Positions 1-7,726 of a stretch of DNA of 23,377 nucleotides are shown in pieces; the first letter of the stretch is position 1, and each line of letters starts with the position of its first letter. This DNA comes from a virus. Location of the stretch: the IMG/VR virus record IMGVR_UViG_3300049846_000918, positions 1 through 23,377 of that record. One strand, 5' to 3'. The notes under the pieces were generated by a model, which did no database searches, had not been told where the DNA came from, and saw only the letters and a list, made by a program, of their open reading frames with translations. The position numbers and the translations under genes are program-made.

Positions 1-213
1 GGCGCCATCAAGCGCGGCGCCAGCGCAGCCACCACCGCCATGGTCGGCACACCCACCGTCACGATGACCCACAACGATGCCGGTGCAGCCGCCTGGACCG
101 TGGCCGTCACCGCCGACACCACCAACGGTGGCATTGCCGTCACAGTCACCGGCGCGGCATCCACCACCATCAGGTGGGTGTGCAAGATCAACACTACCGA
201 GATGACCTACTGA
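1..213 (+). CDS. C-terminal part of a phage structural protein (start outside window)
   Basis: Frame 1 is open from the first base to a TGA at 211-213, giving the last 70 residues of a protein that begins to the left. The visible part is rich in Thr, Ala and Val with alternating polar and hydrophobic residues (GGIAVTVTGAASTTIRW), which suggests a beta-sandwich, and it ends in INTTEMTY. I recall similar tails (AVTVTGAASTTIRWVA...) in phage proteins encoded between head and tail genes. The next gene overlaps its stop codon (TGATG), so the two are probably translationally coupled. The function cannot be assigned from this fragment; a neck or decoration protein is a guess from position. Confidence 0.7.
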   Translation, partial: GAIKRGASAATTAMVGTPTVTMTHNDAGAAAWTVAVTADTTNGGIAVTVTGAASTTIRWVCKINTTEMTY

Positions 214-488
214 TGGCCCTGATCACCGACCTCGCCGAGACTCCGTTCGGCATCGCCATCCCCGGCGCCTACGCCAGGATCTCCCTGCTCCGTGCCGACA
301 AGCACGGCTTGCTGCTGCAGGTCAGCCACTACGCCACTGAGGCAGCCGCCAAGGCCGGCGCCAGCCCCATCCTCGACCGCACCGAGTTCGCCCCCACCGA
401 GGAGCTGGCCCCCGGCCCCAACCCGCTGGCGATCGGTTACGCCTGGCTCAAGCAGCAGCCTGCCTACGTCGACAGCAAGGACACCTGA
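213..488 (+). CDS. Small phage protein in the head-tail junction cluster
   Basis: 91 aa. The ATG at 213 overlaps the previous stop as TGATG, so this start is preferred over an in-frame one at 174 that would lie inside the upstream gene. The sequence opens with MALITDLAETPFGIAIPGAY and continues in short beta-strand-like stretches (ARISLLRADKHGLLLQVSHY), ending in a charged tail. No catalytic motif or membrane segment is visible. I recall similar short 'AYARI' proteins in phage tail and neck clusters but cannot name a family. The gap to the next gene is only 2 nt. A structural role is inferred from position only. Confidence 0.75.
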   Translation: MALITDLAETPFGIAIPGAYARISLLRADKHGLLLQVSHYATEAAAKAGASPILDRTEFAPTEELAPGPNPLAIGYAWLKQQPAYVDSKDT

Positions 489-490
489 TC

Positions 491-913
491 ATGGCCTCCC
501 GCAGCGAGCAGATCCTTGCTCACATCGCAACCACCCTGGCGGCCACCGCCGGCATCGGCACCGTCTACCGCTCCAGGGTGGAGGCCTTCTCTCGTGATGA
601 AGCGCCCGCCATGGTGATCGAGCCCGGTGGTGAAACCGCTCGCGAGATGAGCACCTGCAAACTCGACTGGACGTTGCCGGTGCTCATCGCCATCCACACC
701 CGTGGCAGCATCCCTGATCAGCTGGCCGATCCGATCCGCGTCTCAGCTCACAGCCTGCTCATGGCTGACCGCACCCTCGGCGGACTGGCGCTGGACATCA
801 TCCCGCTCGGCACCGATCCACAGCGCGACAAGGCCGATCTCACCTCCCTCTGGCTGGTCTGCACCTATCAGGTGCGCTACCGCACCCTGGCCAACAACCT
901 GGAATCTGCATAG
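491..913 (+). CDS. Probable tail terminator / tail completion protein
   Basis: 140 aa. It has the layout of siphophage tail-terminator proteins (lambda gpU-like role, a ring that caps the tail tube). The N-terminal helix is RSEQILAHIATTLAATA, followed by strands with VYRSRVEAFSRDEAPAMVI, a central WTLPVLIAIHTRG strand and a C-terminal VRYRT strand. The R-x-R...R-x-E-x-P pattern is one I associate with phage tail-terminator or minor-tail proteins. It lies directly before the tail tube gene, the expected place for this protein. The alternative is a head-tail connector protein. The family call is moderately sure; the exact role is inferred. Confidence 0.65.
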   Translation: MASRSEQILAHIATTLAATAGIGTVYRSRVEAFSRDEAPAMVIEPGGETAREMSTCKLDWTLPVLIAIHTRGSIPDQLADPIRVSAHSLLMADRTLGGLALDIIPLGTDPQRDKADLTSLWLVCTYQVRYRTLANNLESA

Positions 914-942
914 CACAGGCCAAGCTAGGCTGGTCACAGATC

Positions 943-1116
943 ATGTCTGCGTCAATGGCTCGCACCCAGATCAAGCCGCAGGCTGAGGATGCACCTCTGC
1001 CGCCACCGCCCGCCGAAGGTGGCAGCTACATCCTCTCCGGCGGCTCCTGGCTGTGCGTGCAGCAGACGGCGCCCGCCGCCGCCGCTGCAGACACCGCCCC
1101 CGAATCTGAGGACTGA
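943..1116 (+). CDS. Small phage protein between tail terminator and tail tube
   Basis: 57 aa from ATG at 943; an internal ATG at 955 is an alternative start. The protein has a short basic N-terminus, a Pro-rich stretch (DAPLPPPPAEG), a hydrophobic core (GGSYILSGGSWLCVQQT), then an Ala-rich acidic tail. The stop at 1114-1116 lies 3 nt before the tail tube start, so the two are probably translated together. No domain is recognised. Small Pro/Ala-rich proteins with a similar SYxLxGGSWxC core occur next to tail-tube genes in my memory of phage genomes, but I cannot name the family. It may be a minor structural or assembly factor. Confidence 0.55.
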   Translation: MSASMARTQIKPQAEDAPLPPPPAEGGSYILSGGSWLCVQQTAPAAAAADTAPESED

Positions 1117-1119
1117 CCC

Positions 1120-2052
1120 ATGGCCCTGTGGCGCAATCGCCTGGCCCTCGTCAAGACCGAGGCCACCTATGGCACCAGCAGCAGCCCCGCTGCCACCGAT
1201 GCTCTGCTGTTCACCGAGCTCGACATCGAGCCCCTGGCGCTTGAGCTGGTTGAGCGCGAAACCATTCAGGCATACATGGGCAACCGCGCCAGCGTGGTTG
1301 CTCAGCGATCGGTGCCGCTCAAGGCCACGGTTGAACTGGCCGGCTCCGGCACGGCTGGCACCGCCCCCCGCTGGGCGCCGCTGATGATGGCCTCGGCCTG
1401 CAGCGAGACGGTCGTCGCCAGTACCAGCGTCACCTACGCCCCGGCATCCTCCAGCCACAGCTCCTACACCTGCGACTTCTACGCCGACAACGGCAGCCGT
1501 CAGGCGATCACCGGCATCCGTGGCACTGCAGAGATCAGCCTCACCGTGGGTGAGATCCCGACGATCGCGTTTGAGCACATGGGGCTGTATGCCGCCCCCG
1601 GCGCCCTGAGCCGTCCGTCGGAGACCTACTCCGCCCAAGCTGCGCCCGTGGTGGTCAATGCCGACAACACCGCCAGCGTCAGCGTGCATGGCTTCAGCGC
1701 CTGCCTGCAGTCCTTCACCCTGTCCCTAGGCGTCGAGACTGTGTTCCGCCAGCTGGCCGGCTGCACCAAACAGGTGCTGGTCACCGATCGCAAGGCCACC
1801 GGTTCGATCACGATCGAGCTGCCTGCCTTCGCCACGAAGGATTTCCTCACGCTGGCCAGCAACCAGACCACCGGCGCGATCAGCTGGGTGCATGGCGCCA
1901 CCGCAGGCAACATCATCACCTTCAACGCCAGCACCTGTGCATTCGATGCGCCGACCATTGAGGATGGTGACAGCGTGACGATGATCACCCTGCCGTTCCG
2001 TCTGCTGCCCAGCGGCAGCGGTAACAACGACTTCTCCCTCGCTCTGACCTGA
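1120..2052 (+). CDS. Major tail tube protein
   Basis: 310 aa. The start MALWRNRLALVKTEATYGT and the beta-rich body are typical of siphophage tail-tube subunits: an N-terminal arm, then a barrel with many Thr/Ser/Val-rich strands (TVELAGSGTAGTAPRWAPLM, SLTVGEIPTIAFEHMG). Hundreds of copies would stack into the tube around the tape measure. The position supports this: after the terminator and before the chaperone pair and tape measure, exactly as in lambda (U-V-G/T-H). The stop overlaps the next ATG by one base. The length is somewhat above the family minimum, compatible with an extra surface domain. The role is confident; the precise Pfam family is not. Confidence 0.85.
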   Translation: MALWRNRLALVKTEATYGTSSSPAATDALLFTELDIEPLALELVERETIQAYMGNRASVVAQRSVPLKATVELAGSGTAGTAPRWAPLMMASACSETVVASTSVTYAPASSSHSSYTCDFYADNGSRQAITGIRGTAEISLTVGEIPTIAFEHMGLYAAPGALSRPSETYSAQAAPVVVNADNTASVSVHGFSACLQSFTLSLGVETVFRQLAGCTKQVLVTDRKATGSITIELPAFATKDFLTLASNQTTGAISWVHGATAGNIITFNASTCAFDAPTIEDGDSVTMITLPFRLLPSGSGNNDFSLALT

Positions 2053-2429
2053 TGGCCTTCATCCTCGAACAATCGCCCACCTTCTCCTGGCCGATCGTGA
2101 TCCGGGAGCTGGTGGACGGTGGCCGCTACCGCACCCATCAGTTCGAGGCGGTGTTCAACCGCCTGCCGCAGGATCGGATGGAGGAGGTGCAGCTGGCCTA
2201 CCACCGCATCAAGACCGAGGTGCAACGCGATGAGCTGATCGACGCGCTGCCCACCCGCGAGATCGCATCTGAGATCCTGGCCGGCTGGAAGGGCATCACC
2301 AACCCTGACGGCACCGATGTGGAATGCACGCCCGCCACAAAGGAGCAGCTGCTGAAGGTGGCCACCGTGGCCGACGTGCTGGTGGCCACGTTCTTCGAGG
2401 CGCACGAGAAGGCGCGAGCAAAAAACTGA
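2052..2429 (+). CDS. Tail assembly chaperone, upstream protein (gpG-like)
   Basis: 125 aa. The N-terminus is beta-rich (SPTFSWPIVIRELVDGGRY) and the rest mostly helical and charged (RMEEVQLAYHRIKTEVQRDE), the usual build of gpG-type chaperones that bind tube subunits and the tape measure. It lies directly between tube and tape measure genes. It ends ...KARAKN followed by TGA. The last codons contain a perfect A_AAA_AAC slippery heptamer in the zero frame, so part of the ribosomes should shift to -1 and extend the protein (see the GT fusion). The start ATG overlaps the tube stop by one base. Function is known for the family; assignment is by position, size and the frameshift signal. Confidence 0.88.
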   Translation: MAFILEQSPTFSWPIVIRELVDGGRYRTHQFEAVFNRLPQDRMEEVQLAYHRIKTEVQRDELIDALPTREIASEILAGWKGITNPDGTDVECTPATKEQLLKVATVADVLVATFFEAHEKARAKN

Positions 2430-2755
2430 CGGGCGCCGTGGATCACCTCATGCGTGCTGGCAAGGGTGACACGGCGCAGCTGCAGAGCGATGCCGCTGCT
2501 TATGGGGTGATCCTGGAATCGCATCATCTGGCGCCCGCGCACTTCACGCTGTGGCATGATCTTTGGCCGGCAGTGCATCTGTTCATGCGATGTCTGACTC
2601 AATGGCGCACCAGCATCGACGGTGTGGTCGGGTTGGATTATGGGGTGATGCTGCAGCTGGCCAGTCTGCTCGGGGTGACAGTGACCGAGCAGGTGCTTGA
2701 TGATGTGCAAGTGATGGAAGCCCACGCGATCGCCAAGGCGAAACGGAGGAAGTGA
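2052..2755 (+). CDS. Tail assembly chaperone frameshift fusion (gpGT-like, -1 PRF)
   Basis: Predicted product of a programmed -1 frameshift: bases 2052-2426, then reading resumes at base 2426 to the TGA at 2753-2755. This gives about 234 aa (125 from G plus 109 from the downstream frame, beginning LTGAVDHLMRAGKGDTA). The downstream frame has no good start of its own; its first in-frame ATG at 2324 lies deep inside the upstream gene. The T part is helical (DYGVMLQLASLLGV, EQVLDDVQVMEAHAIAKAK). In lambda, gpGT carries the part that contacts the tube protein while G binds the tape measure. The tape measure gene follows 1 nt after this stop. The slippery site and hairpin are listed separately. 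Confidence 0.88.
2420..2477 (+). promoter_or_regulatory. Programmed -1 ribosomal frameshift element
   Basis: Slippery heptamer A_AAA_AAC at 2420-2426 in the zero frame of the upstream chaperone gene, immediately before its TGA (2427-2429). After a 6-nt spacer comes a strong hairpin: GCGCCGTG (2433-2440) pairs perfectly with CACGGCGC (2470-2477). The stem continues after a 2-nt bulge with TCACC (2443-2447) pairing GGTGA (2465-2469), closing a 17-nt loop. Heptamer, spacer length and a two-part GC-rich stem match the textbook layout of -1 frameshift stimulators. Pairing was done by eye; no folding energy was computed. Confidence 0.88.
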
Positions 2756-2756
2756 A

Positions 2757-4634
2757 ATGGCGGTGATGCAAGCGCTGCTGCAGGTCAAGGCTGATGTCAC
2801 CGGCGAGGGCCAGGTCAACGCACTGGGTCGGGCGATCGGTGGCATCAAGCAGAAGGCCACTGAAGCCAGCGTGGGGCTCAAGGGTCTGACGGCTGCCGCT
2901 GGCATGGGCGGCCTGGCCGGATCATTCAGCATGCTGGCACCGCTGCTCAGCGTCGGCGGCCTGGTGGCCATGACCAAGAAGACGCTCGATGCTGGCAATG
3001 AAATGTTCAACCTGTCACAGAAGACAGGCGTGAGCGTTGAGGCATTGGCGCGATTCAAGAAAGCAGCATCAACATCCGGCACAGATGTTGAGACGGTGGC
3101 CAAGGCGATCACCAAACTTTCCAAGGGAATGTTTGAAGCAACGCAGACTGGGACCGGCCCAACAGCAAACGCATTGAAAACCCTTGGTGTCAGCGCAACT
3201 GATGCAACCGGCAAGCTGCGCAGCGCTGATGCCGTCATGCTCGACATCGCGACGAAGTTCAAGGGCATGCCTGATGGTGCGCAGAAAACTGCTCTTGCGA
3301 TGCAGTTGTTCGGCAAGTCTGGCGCTGAACTGGTGCCAATGCTGAATCTTGGCGGCGAAGCGATCGACAAGATGAAGGTGAAGATGACAACCGCCTTCGC
3401 AGAGAAAGCTGATCAATACTCCGACAAGCTGACCATGCTCGGCGGCAAGGTTGGTTCTCTCGGCGCTGACATCGCAATCGTCCTGCTGCCTGTGCTGGAC
3501 AAGATGGCTGATGGCATCACGGCTGTTGTCGACTGGTTCAACAAGCTGGATCCAGGTATCCGCAACGCGATCGTTGCGGTGTCGCTGTTCGCCATCAGCT
3601 TCGGCGCCATCGCTACGGTCATTGGCACGGTCGTTGGTGCGCTGGGCACGATCGGCACAGCCGTCGCCGGCCTGGGTGCTGCATTCGCCGGCACCGGCAT
3701 TGCTGCCACGATCGCCGGCTGGTTGCCTGCGATCATCGGCGCCACCAGTGGGATCGTGGCGGCCCTCGGCGGCATCCTGACCTTCGTCACCGGCACGCTG
3801 ATCCCTGGCCTGCTGGCGGTGGTGACTGGCCCTGTCGGTCTGACCGTGCTGCTGGTGGCCGCGATCGTGGCGTTGTTCATCGCCTTCCGTGAGCCGATCA
3901 TGAACTTCCTGACCTGGGTATGGGAGAACCTGGTGGGAGGCTTTCAAAAGATCGCTGATTGGTATATGAATGTCTATGTTAAGTTCTGGGTTGATCTGTG
4001 GGCCAACTACATCGTCAAGCCAATTACAGATTTTCTGTCCTGGTTTGGCAATGTGTTTATGAAAGGCTGGGAAGCCTACGTCAAGAGCATCCGAGGCATA
4101 TGGGATGCAGCTGCTGGGTTCTTCACACAGGCATGGCAAAATGCTGGCAACTTTATTACCGGAATATGGGGTGGCATCATCAATGGATTGCGAGGGATTG
4201 TCAATAGTTTCTTTGGAGCCTTCTTTGGCCAGATCAATTCAGCAGTTCGTGCCATCAATGTATTGATCGCCGGCTTCAATAAACTGCCTGGCCCTGATAT
4301 TTCGTTTATTCCTCAGGTGCCTGTTCCTCGATTCGCCGAGGGCGGCGTCGTTGATCGCCCCACTCTGGCCATGGTTGGCGAAGGTGGCGAGCGCGAGTAC
4401 ATCATCCCTGAGTCGAAGATGGCAGGCGCTGCCGCGGCCTACCTCGGCGGCGCCCGCGGCGCGTCGGTGGTTGGCCCCAGCACCATCAACGTGACCACCG
4501 GCCCGGTGCTGCAGCAGCAGGGTCAGAACTGGGTCACGATGGCTGACCTGCAGCAGGCGATGCGTGCCACCGAGGCCGCCACCCTGCAGCGCATTCGCAC
4601 CCCTGCCGGCCGCGCTGCCTTGGGCATCCGATGA
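2757..4634 (+). CDS. Tail tape measure protein
   Basis: 625 aa. The longest tail gene, placed directly after the chaperone pair. A good ribosome binding site (GGAGG, about 2744-2750) precedes ATG 2757. The N-terminal half is helical and Ala/Lys-rich (QALLQVKADVTGEGQVNALG), as in tape measures. Residues about 270-378 form a long hydrophobic stretch with several possible membrane-inserting helices, usual for proteins ejected into the host envelope. The C-terminus has the typical tape-measure signature GGVVDRPTLAMVGEGGERE (from residue 529). Length times about 1.5 angstrom per residue predicts a tail near 95 nm (family rule, not measured). The part at about 3900-4330 uses visibly more A/T than its neighbours. 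Confidence 0.92.
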   Translation: MAVMQALLQVKADVTGEGQVNALGRAIGGIKQKATEASVGLKGLTAAAGMGGLAGSFSMLAPLLSVGGLVAMTKKTLDAGNEMFNLSQKTGVSVEALARFKKAASTSGTDVETVAKAITKLSKGMFEATQTGTGPTANALKTLGVSATDATGKLRSADAVMLDIATKFKGMPDGAQKTALAMQLFGKSGAELVPMLNLGGEAIDKMKVKMTTAFAEKADQYSDKLTMLGGKVGSLGADIAIVLLPVLDKMADGITAVVDWFNKLDPGIRNAIVAVSLFAISFGAIATVIGTVVGALGTIGTAVAGLGAAFAGTGIAATIAGWLPAIIGATSGIVAALGGILTFVTGTLIPGLLAVVTGPVGLTVLLVAAIVALFIAFREPIMNFLTWVWENLVGGFQKIADWYMNVYVKFWVDLWANYIVKPITDFLSWFGNVFMKGWEAYVKSIRGIWDAAAGFFTQAWQNAGNFITGIWGGIINGLRGIVNSFFGAFFGQINSAVRAINVLIAGFNKLPGPDISFIPQVPVPRFAEGGVVDRPTLAMVGEGGEREYIIPESKMAGAAAAYLGGARGASVVGPSTINVTTGPVLQQQGQNWVTMADLQQAMRATEAATLQRIRTPAGRAALGIR

Positions 4635-5083
4635 CGGTCGTCTCTCAGAGCCAGTTCCTCAGGGTCTACACCAGCGCCGGTGCAACCCTCCACCGCTGGC
4701 AGTCGTACTACGCCCACACCACGCAGCAGCACGCTGGAGCGCTGTGGTCCTACCTGCCGTTCGATGCGTCTGGCATCACAGCCGGCCAGACAGGTGACGA
4801 ATCTGGCGTGACCATTACGCTGCCAGCGGTGCCAGCGGTGGTGGATGCGATCGAGCTGGCGATCACCCAGTCGCATCGGTGGGAGCTGACCATCTACCAG
4901 TTCACGCCAGGGCGCGAGCAGCAGCAGATTTTGGTGGAGACCTTCACCGGCGAGATCGTTCGCGCAGTGGCAACACTCGGCGCGATACGAATCGACCTTG
5001 GCTCTACCCTGTCACCAGTGGGTGCGCAAATCCCACCTCGGACGCTGACCAGTAACCTGATCGGCAAAGGCTGCAGACTATGA
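4631..5083 (+). CDS. Minor tail protein between tape measure and tip (lambda M/L position)
   Basis: 150 aa. The ATG overlaps the tape measure stop (ATGA) and the gene's stop overlaps the next ATG, so the three genes are tightly coupled. The protein is beta-rich, with a middle WELTIYQFTP strand and C-terminal end TSNLIGKGCRL. A conserved Cys near the end after a Gly-x-Gly recalls the C-terminal motif of lambda gpL-like or BR0599/DUF1833-type minor tail proteins, but the match is from memory and weak. It probably sits at the distal end of the tail tube and links the tape measure/tube to the tip protein encoded next. No enzyme motif is seen. Confidence 0.6.
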   Translation: MTVVSQSQFLRVYTSAGATLHRWQSYYAHTTQQHAGALWSYLPFDASGITAGQTGDESGVTITLPAVPAVVDAIELAITQSHRWELTIYQFTPGREQQQILVETFTGEIVRAVATLGAIRIDLGSTLSPVGAQIPPRTLTSNLIGKGCRL

Positions 5084-7299
5084 GCGGGCTGATCTCTAGC
5101 GATCCACTGGCGACCCTGGCCATGGAGTCAGGCATGGTCCGGGCGCCACTGGCCGAGGGTGCAGCGCAGGGCGACACACAGCTCGACAGCAAGCAGCGTG
5201 CAGCGGCCATCGGCGAACCGGTGCCGATCGTGTTCTGTCGCCGTGATGAGACAGCAGGCACGGGTGGTGTCCTGATCTCTCCAGCCGCCACTGAGGCACG
5301 GTTCAGCAACGATGCCAGCAATGCCGTCACGGCGTCCTACCACCTGGTGCTGAGCGAGGGGCGCATCGGTTCGATCCAAGTGCGTGATGTCTTCCAGCGA
5401 TCCTGCCGGGTTGGATCCCACAGCCAGACGTATGACCGTCGAGCTGGCACGTGGGAGCCCGGCAACTACATCACGGCGCACGCTGGCTACACAACACCGG
5501 AATGCCCGTACTATTGCGGGACGATTGGTGTATATACCGGCATGTCAACGCTGTCGTTTACTGTTACGATCCCGGATGGATTTGATCAATGGGATCGACA
5601 AGTGCATTGCTTCATCCGAAACGGAATGGAAGTAACGCGGCTGTTGGATAACGTAACAGGATCCAGCAACAACTTCGCCGATCTATACAACTGGTCTCTG
5701 AGTAATTGCGCCAAGCTGAGCGCCGATCAGATTGATTACAGCAGCCTGGCAAGCGCAGCGCAATTCCTGCATGTCAATGGTTTTAACTGCGACATCAATA
5801 TCACCAAGAGTCAGAACCTTGGCGACATGGTGGCCGACATGGCGCCATATTTCTTGCTGACCGAAACCCGCGTTGCGGGTCGTCGCGGCTTACGGCCGGT
5901 GCTGCCAGTCAACAGCGATGGCACAATCAAGACAACACCAATCGAGTGGGCCTATACGTTTACAGAAGATCATATTTTGCCGGATCAGTTGCAGATCAGC
6001 TATGTGCCGCCAGCCGATCGCAAGCCATTCGCCGTGCGTGCAATCTGGCGGCAACAGCTTGATGATGATCATGGCATCATCCGCTCCAGTGAAGTGCGCC
6101 TGGCTGGAGAGGCAGAGGAAGGGCCGTACGAACAGCATGACCTTTCGCAATTCTGCACACGCGAAAACCATGCAGTAAAGATCGCCGCATACATTCGTGC
6201 GCGACGGAAATACACAACGCACACAGCCAGCGTGTCATGCCGGACGATCGACTTCCCGCAGACCCTGCAGGCAGGCGACATCGTGCGACTAAAGCTGTAC
6301 CGCTCTAGCGACATTGCAGCATCGGGGTTGTGGGATTACCTTTACCAAATCGAGCGCATCACCAAGACAGCAGCCGGTGATGTCAGCATGGATCTGGTTC
6401 ATTTTCCGATCAACAGTTCAGGCGTGAGCCCTATTGCGTTAGCAGTGGCTGAAACGTTTGGGACTGGCATTATGCTGACCAGTAATCGCACGGGAGTGAG
6501 CTGCGACGCAAGTCCTTCTAGAGCAAGCGATACGAGCGTACCAGCGGAGACGTATCAGTCTGGAACATACGTTGCTCCAGTCAGCTACATATACGGCGGA
6601 GGCATCTGGGAGGAATGGTCGCAGGTCCCACCTGACATTGATGAAGAGGTGCCGCCAAACGTAATTCTCAACGAGCCGAAAGACCCGCCACCGGAGGAAC
6701 CGCCAGAAGAAAAACCTGAGCCAGCGCCTGAGGCAGAGACTGAACCGCAACCACCACCGCAACAGGTTTCAGGATTTCAAGGTCCTTTTGCTCCGGAAAA
6801 TTGGATAGAACATAAAATAATCTTCTATGATAACGAATGGCGAGAGCCAGGTTTTTACAACCCAGGATTGTATGGAGGATATGTTGTCTACGGATACACC
6901 AATGGCGTACCGACCGAAGCGACGCTATACGCTCCTAGGGTCGGGGTGCCGGGCCACCCATTTCTCGGCCCTTACTGGCGCACATTTATTCTATCAATTC
7001 CAATTTCTTATCCCTGCACAATTTCGTTCAATTGGTCTTTTATTCCACAATCTTATGACATGCAATGGGAAGATGATTTTCCGTTCATAAATTATCCTTT
7101 TGATGATGCGACCTTCTCGCAAGAAACATTAGTTTTTCCTAACGGTTTTAATAATACCGCGGGGCCATTCAATCAAAGTGGAACGCATACTGTTACAGCC
7201 ACTGTTTCCACTAAGTTTGCATTTCAGATTGATTCAGTGGATTCTGATCTACAAAGAGGCAGATTCATAATCAGCAATTTCGTCGTAACCCCCTTGTAG
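5080..7299 (+). CDS. Tail tip / host-specificity protein (gpJ-like hub) with exchangeable C-terminal domain
   Basis: 739 aa. The first ~100 residues include KQRAAAIGEPVPIVFCRRDE, a start pattern of J-like tail hub proteins ('GEPVPIVYG'). Residues ~100-500 look like the hub/OB-type region (QVRDVF, LQISYVPPADRKPFAVRAIW, VSCRTIDFPQTLQAGDIVRL). A Pro/Glu-rich linker (about 520-562: PPPEEPPEEKPEPAPEAETE) then leads to a beta-rich C-terminal domain of ~175 residues with many Phe/Tyr/Asn. DNA for that last domain (about 6780-7299) is strikingly AT-rich: 41 of 120 bases at 7021-7140 are G/C, against 37 of 60 at 7441-7500. This suggests a recently acquired receptor-binding domain. Hub role: good confidence from position and motifs; receptor binding is inferred. 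Confidence 0.8.
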   Translation: MSGLISSDPLATLAMESGMVRAPLAEGAAQGDTQLDSKQRAAAIGEPVPIVFCRRDETAGTGGVLISPAATEARFSNDASNAVTASYHLVLSEGRIGSIQVRDVFQRSCRVGSHSQTYDRRAGTWEPGNYITAHAGYTTPECPYYCGTIGVYTGMSTLSFTVTIPDGFDQWDRQVHCFIRNGMEVTRLLDNVTGSSNNFADLYNWSLSNCAKLSADQIDYSSLASAAQFLHVNGFNCDINITKSQNLGDMVADMAPYFLLTETRVAGRRGLRPVLPVNSDGTIKTTPIEWAYTFTEDHILPDQLQISYVPPADRKPFAVRAIWRQQLDDDHGIIRSSEVRLAGEAEEGPYEQHDLSQFCTRENHAVKIAAYIRARRKYTTHTASVSCRTIDFPQTLQAGDIVRLKLYRSSDIAASGLWDYLYQIERITKTAAGDVSMDLVHFPINSSGVSPIALAVAETFGTGIMLTSNRTGVSCDASPSRASDTSVPAETYQSGTYVAPVSYIYGGGIWEEWSQVPPDIDEEVPPNVILNEPKDPPPEEPPEEKPEPAPEAETEPQPPPQQVSGFQGPFAPENWIEHKIIFYDNEWREPGFYNPGLYGGYVVYGYTNGVPTEATLYAPRVGVPGHPFLGPYWRTFILSIPISYPCTISFNWSFIPQSYDMQWEDDFPFINYPFDDATFSQETLVFPNGFNNTAGPFNQSGTHTVTATVSTKFAFQIDSVDSDLQRGRFIISNFVVTPL

Positions 7300-7301
7300 C
7301 C

Positions 7302-7724
7302 ATGGCCCTGTTCCCCGCCCTCGCCCCCAGCACCAGAACCTTCACGCCAGGCAGTCATCCCTTCACCGCCTACACATCCATGTCCGGCCAGCAGAGCCGG
7401 GTGCGGCATTCATCCATCACCCTGAGCGGTCAGCTTGATCTGACATTCATCCGCCTAAGCCCTGCTGATCGGCAGGCGATCGAGGATCACTACCGCGGGC
7501 AGTTCGGCGAGTTCGTGCCGTTCTACCTGCCAGCTCAGACGTTCTCAGGGTTCACCCCATTGGACGTTGATCCCTCTGGTCTCTGGCGCTATGCGCAGCC
7601 GCCCGAGTTTGAGGACCATTGCGGTCCGACCGCAACGGCTACCGTCAAGCTGATCTCTGTGCCAGGCGGTGCAGCCGGCGCCCAGCTGGAGCCTGTCACC
7701 GTCTCGATCACAACCGCGTCCTGA
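7302..7724 (+). CDS. Minor tail protein, paralogue A
   Basis: 140 aa, starting 2 nt after the tip gene. It is clearly related to the N-terminal part of the next protein: both begin MAxFPALxPxTR, both have a central H(Y/W)R(G/E)QFG-x(3)-PF segment, and both have a xxWRY-x-PP motif. The core therefore looks like a conserved tail-tip accessory fold present in two copies. It ends in a Val/Thr-rich strand segment (VTVSITTAS). I do not recognise a named family with certainty. Given its place after the J-like gene, it is likely part of the tail tip or fibre complex. Confidence 0.65.
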   Translation: MALFPALAPSTRTFTPGSHPFTAYTSMSGQQSRVRHSSITLSGQLDLTFIRLSPADRQAIEDHYRGQFGEFVPFYLPAQTFSGFTPLDVDPSGLWRYAQPPEFEDHCGPTATATVKLISVPGGAAGAQLEPVTVSITTAS

Positions 7725-7726
7725 TC

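Noticed and set aside
2198-3370. 390-aa minus-strand open frame under the chaperone and tape measure genes
   Set aside because: Lies antisense to well-supported tail genes; Ser/Pro/Ala-rich shadow composition.
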